Counted from the stretch's first letter, positions 1 to 14,118 are shown. The stretch is DNA of 64,000 bases from Phytoseiulus persimilis (GCA_037576195.1 CM075102.1:24486745-24550744), one strand, 5' to 3'. Program-made: numbers and translations. The notes: generated by a model not told the origin, from the sequence alone.

Positions 1-3000
1 CATCCACGTCGCGATAACCGCGACCCGGCGTGATTTTGCGACGTGTGGACGCGACATGGCTGCGGACGAGCTATTATGCGAGTCTGCAGAAGCGGAAGGG
101 AATAAACCAAATGACCAAGAATGAGGATCTCTCCAACGGCTTGGCGATTCGTCGGGAAGGCTGACTAGCTTCGTTTGCCGTCCACGCGTGGGAAGCTCTT
201 AGCCTTCGCTATCATTCTATTTTCGGCTTCATCGCCGCTCCAACGTCGTTTTCTCTATAAATACTCTCGGTCAGACTGGCGCGTCGGTCGGTCGGTCTGT
301 CTGTCTGTCCGCCTGTCTGTCTGTCGCTTATTGTATCTTGGTTCGGTCAACTGTTGTTCGTCCTGTCGGAAAAGACTCCGCCTACAGGGACAACGACAAT
401 GTGAGGTTGCCCCGCTCAATGCATCTTCTCTAATCAGTGTATGAGCTCAACCCGTCGACGTTATTGGCTCTACTGTGCATGGCTCAAGAATGCAGCGAAC
501 GGCTCGCTCAATCGACAAGTGTTCTGTACTCAATCTGCCCTTCAATTGTTGGTCCCTCCACGCTATTTAACATCTGGGCCAGTCTGATCGAGTTGTTGTT
601 CGCCTCCCGAACGCCCCTCCTGTCGCTCTAACCTTCATCTCACGGCTCCTCCTCGGTACAAGCCTGTTGCGTTTGGGTGTCACTCCCTCAACTGATCCTT
701 GAACCCCCTCGGTTTGCAGTCCCGAATTTTCGACGAAGTGTCGACCCAGGTCGAGAACACGGCGCCACAAACATGATGTCGTCCTTACGTCTACTTCTCG
801 GCAGAGCGCATCAGATAGCACTCAGAGTCTGGCGCGAAACGTTTCGCTTTCGGAGATGTTTTTGAGCTGCGACTCACAACACGTCAGTCTTCTGTCGTGC
901 TTCGGGCCACATAATCAGATGGAACCAGCTCGAGGACACGACCCTGCGGTCGGTGCCGAGCGCTTCTTGCTTCATCTAGCCTCTAGGTTGATACGCAATT
1001 TTATCATGTCTTTGTATCAGCGTGCTCGACGTATCAGCCGAGTGTGGTCGGAAGTCAGTCGCCGGAACGTGCCGGGAAGTGCGGATGGATGAATGGATGG
1101 ACGACCGAGCACGCGGGAACGAAGAGAGAAAGTAGCATTTGAAAAATTTGCCTCATGACCGCCGTGTATGCCTATAGGATCAGACTTAATCCTCAGAGAG
1201 AGGACCGGAACATGCCCGCAGTGACTCAGCAACTTTTTTGAGCTGGGATGGGGATATTGCGAATCCATATGTCTCCTCCAAACTCGTGCTGGACGTGGAC
1301 CTCCTCGCCCGACTCTTCGATCCATGAGCGCGGCAGAGGAAGACCGTAAATACTTGAATACTCAAGTCGAGTGCTCGACTCATCTGCGTGATATCGCGAG
1401 CTCGTCGGAGAGGCGGATAATCGAAATCGGATGAGCGGCAGTGTGGCCCAGGGGTTAGGTTCACAGTGTCGAAGCCTTGGAGAGCTGATATCTTCGCCAG
1501 TCGAACGTCGAGGAATTCTCAGGTGGGAGCATTTCCCAACGAATAATTACCACTCGTTCCATCCGAATTCACGAAGACTCTTCCGCCTATGAACGGAGAC
1601 GAGTCTGGCGGATACGGGACTCATGCTGAGTGAGCGGAGCAATGTGAGGTTAGCTCAAGGGAAACACTGCGGTTCAGTCCTCGTCGGGAAGGCTCCAAGT
1701 GCGTCCGCCATCCTGGACAGGAGTCGTCGTGGAAACTTGAGCTCCGCGACGGAATTTATGCGGGGTGACTTTCTGGTCTGACGACCGCGGGTCACAGTGC
1801 CTTAAAAAATCCGTGCGAACCATCACCGGGCCACGCAGCGGGACTGTGTTCCAAGAACGAGGGAGAGGAAACTATACCGTCTTGGATCTGGGGACTGTAC
1901 GCGCGGGCAGCTCCGAACATTGTTTGGCACGCGGAGAGCTCGTTTGCGTTGTTGGGGAGATATCCTTACAGCTATCGGGAAGTCGTTCGATGGAAGAAGA
2001 AAAGCAAAATGTGAGAAAACCTCACCGGCGGAAAGGTCCTAGGAGCTCTGGACGCGGGAGCGTTTGTTCCCAGACAATATCTGATGAAATCGGCACTCTG
2101 TGCCGTGGAGAGAAGCGTCCTTTTTGCAACAAATATCAGGAGATTCTTGTATTCTTCTTTGTGAGAAATGTCTAACTCGAAGTGACACGCATCGCCACCT
2201 CTGTCACCGAAATATGTGGATTTAGGACCCTATCTGTTCGAAGAGAATGCCACTATTATTTTCTTTCCACAATCGTTGCTCCCGAGTTCAGTTTTCGAAT
2301 CTCGAGAGTTGAAATGGCTCTGTCCGAGAAGAGAATGCCTAGATCACAGCTTCCAAGTCTTGGAAGAAATTCTACATCGTGTTCCGGTTTCTTCTTAAAC
2401 CAGTCCGGAAATGAGGCGCCTGGTTACCTTCTGAGCGGGGTGCGGCCGAGCCAATCTTTCTTTCTCCCCAGGTTCGTTATCCTATGTTCATCCCCCGTCG
2501 GCTTTCCTCTCCCTGTACGATGTCTGCATGGATGGAGAGGGGACTCCGCTCGCGAGTATTTTTGTGCTGAAGATAGTGTCAGCGTCCTTTCCTGCATAGC
2601 TGGGTTCACGAGTGGATGAAATGAAGATGATAGACTGGTTCAGCCAGCCATCGACTAACCTAGTGCCCGCACGGCCGAAGGAGCAAGCTTCTGTCAGACA
2701 TATCCTTTCCGTGTGACTCGCAGCCGAGCGAGCCACCTGACGGCACAGGATAGGATCCTGATATCATATTTGTTCATTGCTTAGAGGGAGACTGTGCGCT
2801 TCCGCACATATTCGGTCCGGCTAGAAATGTCTCGCGAACGAACCGGTGGATATGAATGCAAACAGTGTGAGAAATAAAGACGCAGTAAGAGCTACGAAGC
2901 TCGCCATCGATAACGGGAGCTGGTCCCCTTGTTCTTCTATAACGCCCTCCGCGCCAATCTTGTCCGTACTCCTTCTGCTCCTCATGAGGAGGCGGATATG

Positions 3001-6000
3001 TGCATAATTCACAGATGAGGAATGATGATTCCTTCCGGAGCACTCTTTTCCAGTCCTCTGGGCGGGAACGAGGTGCGGCAGGAGTTTCGATCTCGTCTCT
3101 GCACTTTCTATAACGTCCATTGGAAGTTATGGATCGCTCCTCTTTCCCTCGCTACGGGGCTCCGCGGGCCACGCGGTCTCCGAGCCACCGCTCGACGGGG
3201 CGAGTACAACCGGATCAGTGTATCGAAACGTACGTGAGCACCCCGAGCCCCGACCAGACCACCGACCAGTGTTGACAGCGAGGAGGCCGGTCCACGCTTT
3301 GGGGATAAATCTTGATTAGCACCAATTCAGAGGCAAGGCTAAGCGGTGCTCTGATCCAAGGCCACGGGGAGAGTGTGCCGCTCGGCCCGTGCCCGGAAAT
3401 AGCGTCTAACATTAGGGAGTCCTAACAGGGACCTTAGAGCCATCTGCGGGGAAACGAGACTCAACCACGCTTCTCCATTCGCCTCTGGGTCGAGGCAGCG
3501 CTGCTGCTCTCCCCCATGTCTGCGTTTTCCCCGCAACGTGTTTCCTTCTCTGCGTCCCTCCGCTGCCGACCGTGCCTACAGCCCGACAGTGAGCACGAGA
3601 ATGAGACCAAGTGGATGCTCGAACGGTCTCGCCGCCGGAGGAGAGAATGCTGGGCATCATATCCAGAAGTATTCCGCATCCTGCGAATGGGTCGCATTAC
3701 CCGCTGACTGCCAATCCGGACGATCGGCGCCGTGTTTCTCACCTTGTCGCAACGACTGTTCGAGCTCTTCATATTCGATGTTCCAGCTGTATGGCGCAGT
3801 TCCGGGGAAACTCATCGCTCCATTGACACTCAGGTATGACCTAGAAGGAGGTCCGAACATGCTTCGAGTAAAACTGGAACCACGACAGCCCGAAGACGGA
3901 AGATCCCCGCAACGAAATCATGCCAGCAATTTCTGCGTCGAAAGCCACAAACCCATTCGCGTCGAGGGTCCCGGCTGTTGACAGCAGAATATCCACGGAA
4001 CCCGGGCTATATGGACTTTCAAGAGTTCCTGCTCAGACCGTATTGTTGCGAGAATCGGAAGGCAGAACATATTCTCCCCACAGATGGATGAAGCCTGGCT
4101 CAATGGCTTTTTGGAATGCCCAATGCATCACACATCCAGAGGCAGAGGAATTTTAAGGGAAACGCTTTCGGTATTTCCCATTTCGTGCGAGGCTCTACCT
4201 CCGCCATTAGGTGTCTGTCGAGCGACGTCATGCGACGGGCTGCAAAAACCGGTGGCATCGAACCGCCCTCGAGGTTCCTGGCTTACAAGGTTAGAATCTC
4301 TCGTCATGCTCATGCGACAATGGCAGACCGCTACTGCGATGAATGATGATAGTTCAGTCACGGCCGCCGGGGGAATAGAACTATGTTGGAGCGGCATCGA
4401 GCGATACCAAGGGGCCCTAAAACGCGGAGTTCACTCGAACGGCTCACCGAGAACCGTTGTGTTTCGCCCGCAGCTCTTCCCCAGTTCTCATGTTCCGGTC
4501 CGCGCTCGAAACAACGGGGAAGACAGGGATATCGGCGAGCCCGCGGGTCGGTGGTACCGCTCGCTCGAATTCGGTCTTCGGCTTTCTATTTTCGGGGACT
4601 TGCACCGGACGACTTGACTGCCTCGAATCCGAGCGAGATGAGTCAAGCATGATACCGGCCTCCTCAGAAGAGCGATCAAAACGGTAGCAGAGGAGCACCG
4701 GGGGAGACCCGCAGGAAGACAAATGTAGGAAAGTTCGCCCGGCTGGCCCGCCCAGCCGCTGAACGGCCGATCCAGTCTTGAAGGCGGTCTGGCGAAACGG
4801 TGTACTGAATCCCGATGTGTAGATAAATATGTAAATTTATGGCTGCGATCACAGCGGCTGCACGGATGGGGCCCTGAGGAAGATCTCATCTTGGCCGAGC
4901 CCGCATAAATAGATCTCAATTGGGACAGGTGCCAGGTTATCCGTGTGCAAATTCGGTGTTTTCAGCGGGAGGCTCTCCAGCGCTTTCTCCGGACACTTGC
5001 GGGGGCATTCAAATCAATCGAACTTAGCCAGCTGGTCAAGGTCTAGGGTCACGATTCACACCGGGAGCGTCAGGAGCTGCGCAACGTTGATTTCGATCGT
5101 GCTGTTCTCCGTCTCCGCAATTCATGAGCATAGAAGCGTCGGAAAACCTTCTTCTTTGGAATAGTTCGGGAATTTTAGTTCAACTCGCTCCGCACGGTTT
5201 CAAGGATAACTCGTGGCTCTGAAGCCCACCAGGCGCAAATCCTATCATATTATTGATGGAGCTGGAGCTCACGGATGTAGAAAGCGGAAAAAGCTTGTCT
5301 TCGTTCCACATAATCTGCAAACGAATATACGGTCGCAGAGGTCACGCAGGGTTATGCATTAGTCACAAGCTCCTCGGACCGATGTAGAGTCCTCTGAGCG
5401 CTGCCATTTCCAGACGGAAATTCGTTGCAAGGTTGTGATGCAAACACATCACACGCAGCGACTCGAATCTCGCGAGGCTCTGTGAAAACAGGGGAGAAAT
5501 GTGCGACTGATTCTTCGCTTGTTCCTGAGGAAACTCAAACACGCTCCTCGCAACTCCCTCCGAACAAGACACGGAGACGAATTCCAGGCAGAAGTTGAGA
5601 GGAAGCTCTGCTCTGAGCAATAACTTTCGCCGTCGCGCTCAGAATCCGTAAAGAGAGACGGGGAGTGGAAAAGCTCCCCGCATGACCCGTGAGGCAGCCC
5701 CGCGTGAAAATTTCTGCGGAGCACTCTTTTCCGGAGTGGAATGCCGCTCCGGAAAACACGCCAAAATGAATTTCCAGTAGGTTCGGAAAGTTTTGTTCAA
5801 GGTGCAGGCAGCGTCACGGTACGTGAACGCCACGAGAGGGAAGGGAGTCGGAGCCGAGGTGTTTTCAGACGCGGGCATACAAGCACTGGTCAAGGTCCCG
5901 GAGGAACCGAAAGCTATTTAAGTTCGCCGTGCGCGTGGGATGCGAGTACAACTCACCAGCGGGGCCGATGACCGATGTTGAGACATTAGGCGTGTCTGCT

Positions 6001-9000
6001 CAGTCGGTTATTCGAGTTCGAATTTCGAGCGAATGGCATGTCATCGTTGAAGAAAACCTCAGTCTCAGCTTAGAGAATTTGGAAGTTATTTAGCATGTGA
6101 GGTGCGCGTGAACAAAAGGAAGATTTCCCCAGGGTTGTTGAGGACGAGATCTCATCCATTAGTTCTGTTGTGCTGCACCTCTCCAGCCGTCCTCAGGCGC
6201 TGTTTGCAAAAAAAACGAGCGGGCTTCGAGTAGCACGAAGGACGGACACTCGACCGGCAAGCTTCTCCAATAAAGTACTCGCGTTGGTATGTTCCAGATA
6301 TGGGGTCGTCTTGGAACCTGCTGAGTTGTATCATTGGATTTTAGGCTCTCCAACGCTCCGGCGCATGACCTTAAAATGATGAACAGGGTGGTCAATCTAG
6401 GTCGGGAAGTTTTTCGCCTTTCTCTTTTGACTGTTATTCAGAGCTCATTGAGCGCAATTGATGTTAGCTTCGCAAATGTAGCTAATTTATTCGACTCCAT
6501 TTTGGGGCTGGCCAATCGCCTCCATTGCCTTTCGTTCCATTTTGATCTCATTTTTTTCAAAAAATTAGCGAATTTCCCTCCAAAAATTCAGAGGGCTCGC
6601 CGATTTTCTGGAGGCGGCGGAGCTGAGTTCGCTCGGTGTGATGTGGAGGGGTGTCCATCTGACAAAGAATCGGACGGAAACTGACCGAGTTCTGTTGAAC
6701 AGAGAGAATTGATCGGAGAATCTCTGATGGATCGGATGGGTGGAAGAATTAGCACTTCAGCGTGGAGTCTGTGACCCGAAACAAGTTTCCGAAAAGTAAC
6801 AGAGCTCTTTTCGGTCAAGCTTCAGAGGTTTCGCGGCACCTGCTATTGTAGCGAGATTTTTATGTTTGGGCTCGTGAGTTTTCCCAAGTTGAGGGTGGGG
6901 TCCTGGTTACTCCGGGCACGGTTTGTCAGATGTGCACCCTTCAACAGTTGCAGCGCCTGTGGAAAATTGGCGAGCCCTCTGGATTCAAGGGGGAAAAAAT
7001 CTGCCAATTTCCGAAAAATGTGGATTCAAATGGAACGGAGGATGATTGAGCAATTTATTTGCTTCAAAATGTAGTCGAACAAATGAGCTGCCTCTATCAT
7101 AAAAAAATCTGGAGGCCGCCCACTCAGCTCTGAATAACAGTCGAGAGAGAAATGGCGAGTAAAATTCCCGACTCAATTTGACGATTTGAAATTGGTACGT
7201 CTTTCACATCTTGCTGATCAGCCGAGACATTGGGTTTCTAAGTCAACGAAAGCTAGTTTTTCGCGGGAGCGTTTGGCCGTTGATCCCGGCTCTTCACCAC
7301 TGAGGAGCAAATTCAAGTTGACTGAACGACCTCGTCGTTGAGTTTATGCGCGTATGTTGATATAATAGAATCATTACCGCGTTGTTCGTTATTCACCTCG
7401 CTCGCAAGTGCATTATTTGTCAACTGCCGCCCTGGCAGACTGTTGCAAAGTTGATAAAGGACCTCGTTTTTCGCATCGCGGCGGCGTCACCGTGAAAACA
7501 TTTATTTCAGCAGCCCATTTAGACATTCGAGACGATGATGGCTATCATCCGCCTCGTCCGCAGGAGAGGCACACATCGTAGAACGAATTGCTGCGAATAG
7601 CTAGTGTCACCTGCATTCCGTTCATTCGGGTACAGAACGTTCGTTGAATATTGAGCGTGAGCTTTCGAAGGACAATATCGTTCACGACACTGGAGTTTAA
7701 AGTTTTAGCCCTCTGACTGCCAGAAGTGACACCAGTTCTTAACACACGGACCGCCCCGACCACGGATTGACTTCCGGGCTACGGCTCCTTCAACTCATCG
7801 TGCCAGCCCTGGAATGACTCACTCGGCTCTGTCGCCCCCAGCAAACTTAGACTCCAAGGATTCGTCCCGGCCTCAGCGAGCGCATGATGCAACTGAGGTA
7901 CTCGTAAGGGAGCTCGCCCGCTCTGGATTTCATCTGCAGAGCACTTCCTCCGATCACCAAATTACTTGAACCTTCTTCCGATCAAAAGGCCTTCGAACGT
8001 GGGATTGCATCTGCGGGACTTCAGGAAGCGAAGCCTGGGGTCCGGCGATTGAAGAATTCTTCTGATGGGAAAGATCGCGTTCTCTTCGTCCATCCAGGGC
8101 GTTTCTGGCTCAGAAATTCTCCAGCTTCACCGGATCCACATAGTTATTTTTCTCTCACTCAGATCGAGCCGGGACCTTATGAGAGAGGGAGCTCCCTCCG
8201 GCAAGCTGGTTCTCTCATGGAGACTCGAGCATGCGAGTTTGTTCCGCAGGAAGCTGCGAGGAGCTGAATCTCGCAACAGTCGCAGCGCTCACGGCATAAG
8301 GCTGAGCCTAGAGACCACTTGGAACATATTGACAGTGCACGAGTGTTTGCTTCTAGAGTCCTCGGTTCTCTGTCCATTCGCGGATTCCCTTCCTCTCAGA
8401 GCGGTCACGGCTTTCTTGATACGCTTCCCGTACGATCAATACAGCGCGGTGCGTCTCTCACCCTCATCGTTTGGCATCCTCGCCGCCACCACTACTGTTT
8501 CACTGTTCGCGAACTGTAACAGGATTTTCCAGCAAAAAGCTAGCTCATTCCATTTCAATTCTCATCTGAATTGAGGAGTTGGCCTGGGCAGGGTTCGCGT
8601 TGCCTGCTCCGATCCTGGAGAATCGAATTTCTCGGAGATAACATGGCTCAGCGAGCGTGCACTACTCCAGCACTAACTTGCATCGAGAAGGCCGCTGATG
8701 CGGTCGAGGAGCCTTGAGACTCGGATTATCTCGAAATGTTGTCTCGGGCAAGATTCACTTTCAAGAGCTGATGTGAATGCTACGATGGAGACTTTTGAAA
8801 GCCCGTAGTTATTCCCTGCGTCTGGATCGTGTCGTTCGGTGGGCTCAGATTGGTCTCCCTAGAGAACGTGTCTGTACGTTGGGTGCGATGTTTCCCATGT
8901 ATGTTCCAGAGGCGACGATTGGAAAACTGCGCGGAGGTCCTGAAGCATCCGTTGCTTCACTAAGCCGCGAGTAATCCAGGAGCTAGCGCTGAGTATGGTT

Positions 9001-10402
9001 ATCGTTGCTGATATCGATACGAGGTGGGAACTCAGACTGATATTGAGCTCCTCGTTCGGATCGGATTTGATCGTCGCTGTGCGGACTCAATATCCATCCG
9101 AGACCTGTCCCTCGAGACCTCGAGTCGAGGTGATCTGGAATTCGTTCCTCTCGGGACGCCTGCCTACTCTGAATCGGGAAGAAAAGCCATCCGCTGGCCG
9201 TCAAGCAGCCGTGCGAGTAACAAGGGCCCAGAATATTTATGGCTTCGTACGAGGGCTGGATTCCAACTGATCAGAGAATGGAAGTACTGAAAGAAAATCG
9301 GACGACAATGAAATCCACAATCAACAATCAGCCATCCCAGGATTTCGTAGAATAATGAGCTGTTCTCAGTATACAGAATTTTCGCGGGAGCTATGCCGGC
9401 TGAAATACAACAGATCCATGCTAGGACTCACGAAATAAGCTCTCCTGCAAGGAGCGCCAGAGATCGGTGTGTCGCTATCTCCAAAGATCATCGGAATGTT
9501 ACCGTGAGATGTCGAACAGAATAAATAAGACGAGCGCGAAAGAAACTTTTGGTTCGAACGTCATCGAAGCTTCAGTTTATTCCAGGAATGCCTGCATCCC
9601 GTCGAACTTCAAACTTCCAACCCCGATTCCGTCAAGTGTCCGCTGTTCAATGACTGTTCGTGAACATGTCTCCTTTAGTGAGTTCCGTCTATTTTTCCAT
9701 CCCACTCGAATCCCTTGAAAAGCTCACAAAATGCTCCTCTGAACACGATTCATAACATTCAACAACTGATGACGAAGGACAAGGCGAAATGATAAATAGA
9801 TCGTCTCCAAATATTTCTGTCCTTCGAAAGTGATGTTTGTCTATTGGCACCGCTCTGTACAACAACTTGCGAACTTGACCTACGGGCCCGAGGCAACGCA
9901 GAAAATGAATGCCTGAACCTCTTTCCAACTCACAACTCGTGGTCCAGTATGTATGAGGCTACGACGATGTCGCTCAGTTTTGTAACATAACGAAAAGCTG
10001 CTGGTTAGAGGCATTCTGGCACACAGTAAGTTTCGAGCAAATTCCGCTGCCTTGTCGACCCGCACCGCGGAGGCTTTTCCGAGAAGCCGAGGTCTTTAAA
10101 GAGATCTCGCGGAGGGTCGACGAATGGCTTCGCATCAGAATTGCCACCACATTCTCTGACGGGGACTGCTTGACTGCGGCTTGAGAAGCACTGAGCCACT
10201 GTTTTGGCACGCAAGTGAACCTACGTAACGTTTCTGGATGGGTCAGCTTTCTACGCTCCGCCGGGTTTCATCCAACATAGTCTCACTAAAGATTCCGGCA
10301 AGAAAGAATCTGAATTGAAAATCCCACGGTGCTGGCGCCTCCCGGAACATCAAGTCATCGCACGCAACAACCTCGCCAAGCGTGAACAAATGGGGATCTT
10401 CC
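1..10402. other. No supported gene (intergenic or intronic)
   Basis: Open frames here are short, many need non-ATG starts, and none shows a recognisable domain, coiled coil or hydrophobic pattern flanked by consistent splice sites. The stretch may be intergenic or a long 5' intron of a neighbouring gene. Apart from the tetranucleotide tract near 283-326 I see only AT-richer patches (for example around 6500-7200) and no clear transposon ends. Confidence 0.5.
283..326. repeat. GTCG/GTCT tetranucleotide microsatellite
   Basis: A run of about eleven imperfect GTCG, GTCT and GTCC units, read directly from the sequence. It is non-coding and typical of simple repeats in arthropod DNA. Confidence 0.85.
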
Positions 10403-13400
10403 TCAGACGCACCATTCCTTAACCTCGTCTCCTTCACCGTCTTCGGTTTCTTCGATAGGCATAGACGTCGTGAACTTAGTGTCTCCGTTTGAAGACACAG
10501 AACTAAGGTTTGACGTTGATTTTGAAACCGAACTTGGAAGTTGTAGAGGGAGGGTCGGAATACTGCGCTCTGCTCCTAGAAGACTCGCCTGGAAAACGAA
10601 GGAGATGGAGTATTTAGAAAATGCGTTCCCATGAGGCAGGGCTGGTTGCATGTCTGTTCGGCGGGACGACAGTGGCTGGCTTCAGCGAGGACCACTGAGG
10701 TTTGCTCTCTGATATTTGCAATGAACGGGAGCATCACAATATTGTTTCCCGCCAACTCTCGGAGAGCGAGAAGTGCTCGACGGTACGTAGCCCGATGCTC
10801 CAGCCTAACCGACAGCGTCGAACCAAGCTGACTAGACACAGCAACAAGTCATTGCAGGAGAGGGATGTGATTGTGAGGGCTTCACAGCAATCGGCCGAGC
10901 AGGCAACAGTTAGAACGCTCACGCTCTGGGTATACCTGACACATAGAGAATGTTCTCTGAATGATAGCCAGAAATATGAGGATATTATTTCAGACCAAAG
11001 CTCCGACTCAGAAGAAAAACTGGAAATAGAAACAGGTAGGTTATCGCTGACGCCGACAGAAGGCGTCGCGGCCGACGAGGACTTCCCCGCTCTTCGCCAG
11101 CCGAACGGCGATTCGCTACCAATGTGCCTCGGAAGCTTCGCTGTGGCGCTCACGGCAGAGAAGCAACGAGCGAGCTGTCCGAACCGTTCAGGACGATCGT
11201 CTCCCGGAAGTCAGAGTCACAACTGCTGATTGAAATCTCAGAGTCGCATCCTGCTCCTATTGAGGTGAGACTACTCGTCGGTTCCTCTGCTTCTGAACTG
11301 GAGCTCGAAAACTATTGAACCGTGAACCAGGACCATCGAGTTATCCTACCTTGTTCGCTAGCCGGGATCCGAACTCTTTCAAGGACTCATCGATGGCTGC
11401 TCGATCCGCTATCGTCTCGTCTTTGCTTCCAGTTCTGAAAGGGAACGAAACGCTACGCTCACCGATCGGAAAGGACACTGCAACTCCAGTTTGACAGCTG
11501 GTCAATCTCAAACACAAACGGGTCATCGAAAGCGCCCTGGTCGGAAACCGAGTGAGCGTTCCAAAGCATTGAGGAATGCACTAACCTCCGATGGTGCGTT
11601 AGAGCGACGGAGCTGGCAGCTCGAGCGTGAATAGAGCTGCTGTGCTGCAACACGCGGATCATGGCGTCTTTTTCTGCCAGCCTACTCTCCATATCTTTCA
11701 GTCGGCTTTCGAGTTCCGCACACTTCCGCTGGGTTGCGTGTAATTCATCCATCTGCCGGAGCTTATCGCTTCGCGCCTGCGAGATCAAGCGTTCGGTTTC
11801 CAGCGAGTTTCTCTCCAAAAATGCGATTCGTGCGTCTTTCGGGACGGACGCAGCGTCCACCGCCATCTGTCGCAGCGCACTCTCCTCCAGGTACTTCTGT
11901 TCCAGGCGGGCGACTTCACCCTCGAGCGCCACAACTTTTTCTTCGTAATCTCGGATAGTTTTCCGGAGGTCCTCGGCATCACCACCCTTGCGACCCAGAC
12001 TCTGAACATCCTTCTCCAAATCCGAACGCATTTTCTTCTCCATCTCCAGCCGTCGCTCGCTTGCGGCTTGCATTTGTTGTAGAGCTTTCTGGAGGTTATT
12101 GACCCGCTCAACGTAGAACTCCTTCTTCTTGACCTCGTCCTCGTATCGGACAATGTGAGCTTGAGCATTCGTCAAAGCGTGATCCAGTATTTCGATATGC
12201 TTCCGCTGTTCCGCTAGCGTAACGTGTTGAGCTTGAATTTCGACATCTTTTCTCTCTTTTTCGCTGAGGAGCTCTTTGTCTGGAATGTGAAAGAGCAGTC
12301 ACAAAGACAGAAGGGAGCAAAAGCTTCCTTGGGAGTGATATGCATCACGGATGCAACAATGAGCGATTCTCGGCCGAAACACAGGACACTCACTTTGACC
12401 CAGAAGTTGAGATATGAGAACGTCTCTCTTCGAAAGTTCCTGCTGTAACTCTGTTACATCGGCCTGCTGCGTTCGAGACGCTCTCAGTTTTTGGATTTCC
12501 TGTTCCAGTTTCGATCGCAGCATGGTTTCGATCCTTTCCCGCCTTTCATTAGCAGTTATTATCTCTTGATGAGCCTCCTGAAGTTTCTGTGCTTCAGCTT
12601 CGAGTTGCTCCACGCGTAGAATCTGGGGTGTTCCGTTGAGGTTATTCATTGATTTCTTGTGGAAAGTAACCGACTCGGAAAGATATGATATACTTCTTGA
12701 CACCGGCGTATCTAGGTCATGCTGCGCCCGGGCCAAACCGAGGATAAGGCGTCCCCCCTCCCCCTTCGGACTGGATTCCTGCTACAGTTGAGGAGATTGG
12801 CAGAACTTCGAATCCGTCTGTCCTCATCTTTGCGCCCGCTCGAGAGATGAAGATGCAAGTCCGAATTTGTGAATTTTCCTTGCAGTCGCCGATTCGATGA
12901 GGGGAGGTTTACCACCGGAGATATTCACAGAGCTTCATCTCTTCCACACCTATCAGCTCTGCGCCCCCAACTTCTCCGGGGTGGGATCTCGTTGCTGAGA
13001 CGAATTGAATTCCCAACGCAGAGACGGATATGGACGAAACTTTGACTCCGATTTTGCAACCCTCAGATCTCTGAGGCGTCTGTCAGCTCGCGCATGAGTT
13101 ACGCCTCTGTTTGCTGATGCCCTCTTTGTTCAATTGTTGACCTGCCGAAAAAGCATGCGTCGATTCCTGGGAAAACCAACCTTGGCACGGCATACTTCAA
13201 GTTCGTTTTTCAAGGTCTGGTTCTCGAAGGAGAGCAACGATATTATGCGATTCCCGTTATCGTCTTGCATAGCGGCAAGACCGAGACCGACGCTCATCGC
13301 CATTTGCAACGGAGACGGGCGGATCTGCTCATTGTTTGGATGCATGGGCGAAGGGGACGTGGATACCGGCGTTTCGTGGTCACTCGGTTGCGGCTGTGTC

Positions 13401-14118
13401 TGGATTTCCTTGGCTGGATCGGAAATAAGGCATTTTAGGATTGGTCTGCCTCGCGCGAACCTCAGGGAACAGGATGGCAAGATTCACCGGAGCCCGGGGT
13501 GATCCACAATACTCGAATACAAGGCTACCAGCACGAGCGGAATCGTGAGTGTACCACAGCAGAATAAGAGCATTGCCATCACCAAAGCAATTGCTCCATC
13601 GAGTGCTTGAGTTCGATTTGCGAGTATTTGAGGACCCCGAGCGTCTGCGGACGGTTCGGGGCTAAAGAGACTCGCTTCACACGTATTCTAACGAGAACTC
13701 ATTTTCTAAGCGAATGGTCATCTTTGAATTCAGCGGAACGCATAAATCGATCACATGACTCACCCAAATGTTTCAAGACAGTACTCTGGTCCAAATAGTG
13801 CTTAGGGATTCCCGTAATCTCTCGAACGCCTTGTGTGTTGCCCGGTGGTAAGCCGATTGCCAGATTGGAGTTCACTTCACTATAAGCAGGCGCGTGCTTT
13901 CCGTAGAATGGTGACGAGTATCCGTCTATGGAGGCGTTGTTCCGTATAACAAGAGTATTATTGAGCTCATCAGCTATGAGTGTCTCCTCCCCTTGAGGCT
14001 CCTGCCGTTCCCCGTGTGGGTTTTGACAGTTGTAGTCGAGATTTTCTTGCGATGTGGCCAATTCCGGGTCCGAGTTGAACTGCGGTGCCGCCGAGGACCC
14101 CGAGGCCCACGAGGTCAT
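10403..14118 (-). CDS. Angiomotin-family protein (8 exons, 678 aa)
   Basis: Angiomotins are junction and actin-associated scaffolds that bind Yorkie/YAP, PDZ proteins and polarity complexes in the Hippo pathway. Exons in reading order: 14118-13764, 13445 region refined to 13413-13181, 12622-12394, 12279-11586, 11434-11350, 11311-11154, 11019-10923, 10588-10403. All phases agree and give 678 residues. The ATG lies one base after a TTTCATTTCCAG acceptor, so a 5' untranslated exon probably lies upstream. The diagnostic part is the coiled coil, about residues 185-480, including the family motifs TIRDYEEKVVALEG, EQKYLEESALRQMAVDAA and EKDAMIRVLQ (about 474-483). The C-terminus ends EVKEWCV, a likely PDZ ligand in the place of the vertebrate EYLI end. 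I see no clear PPxY motif in the first 118 residues; the nearest is APAY. Family assignment is strong; the sixth and seventh exons, in the low-complexity tail, are the least certain. Confidence 0.85.

Noticed and set aside
1441-1530. tRNA-like A-box (GTGGCCCAGGGGTTAGG) that could start a tRNA gene
   Set aside because: No matching B-box (GTTCGAATC type) at the right distance and no acceptor-stem pairing.
3461-4722. Cluster of overlapping ORFs on both strands near 3.5-4.7 kb
   Set aside because: No frame stands out, no splice-consistent chain, no recognisable motif; likely chance in GC-balanced DNA.
10702-11229. 175-codon plus-strand ORF
   Set aside because: Antisense shadow of angiomotin exons; low-complexity, no splice support.
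11661-11958. Plus-strand serine-rich ORFs
   Set aside because: Reverse-strand reading of the angiomotin coiled coil.
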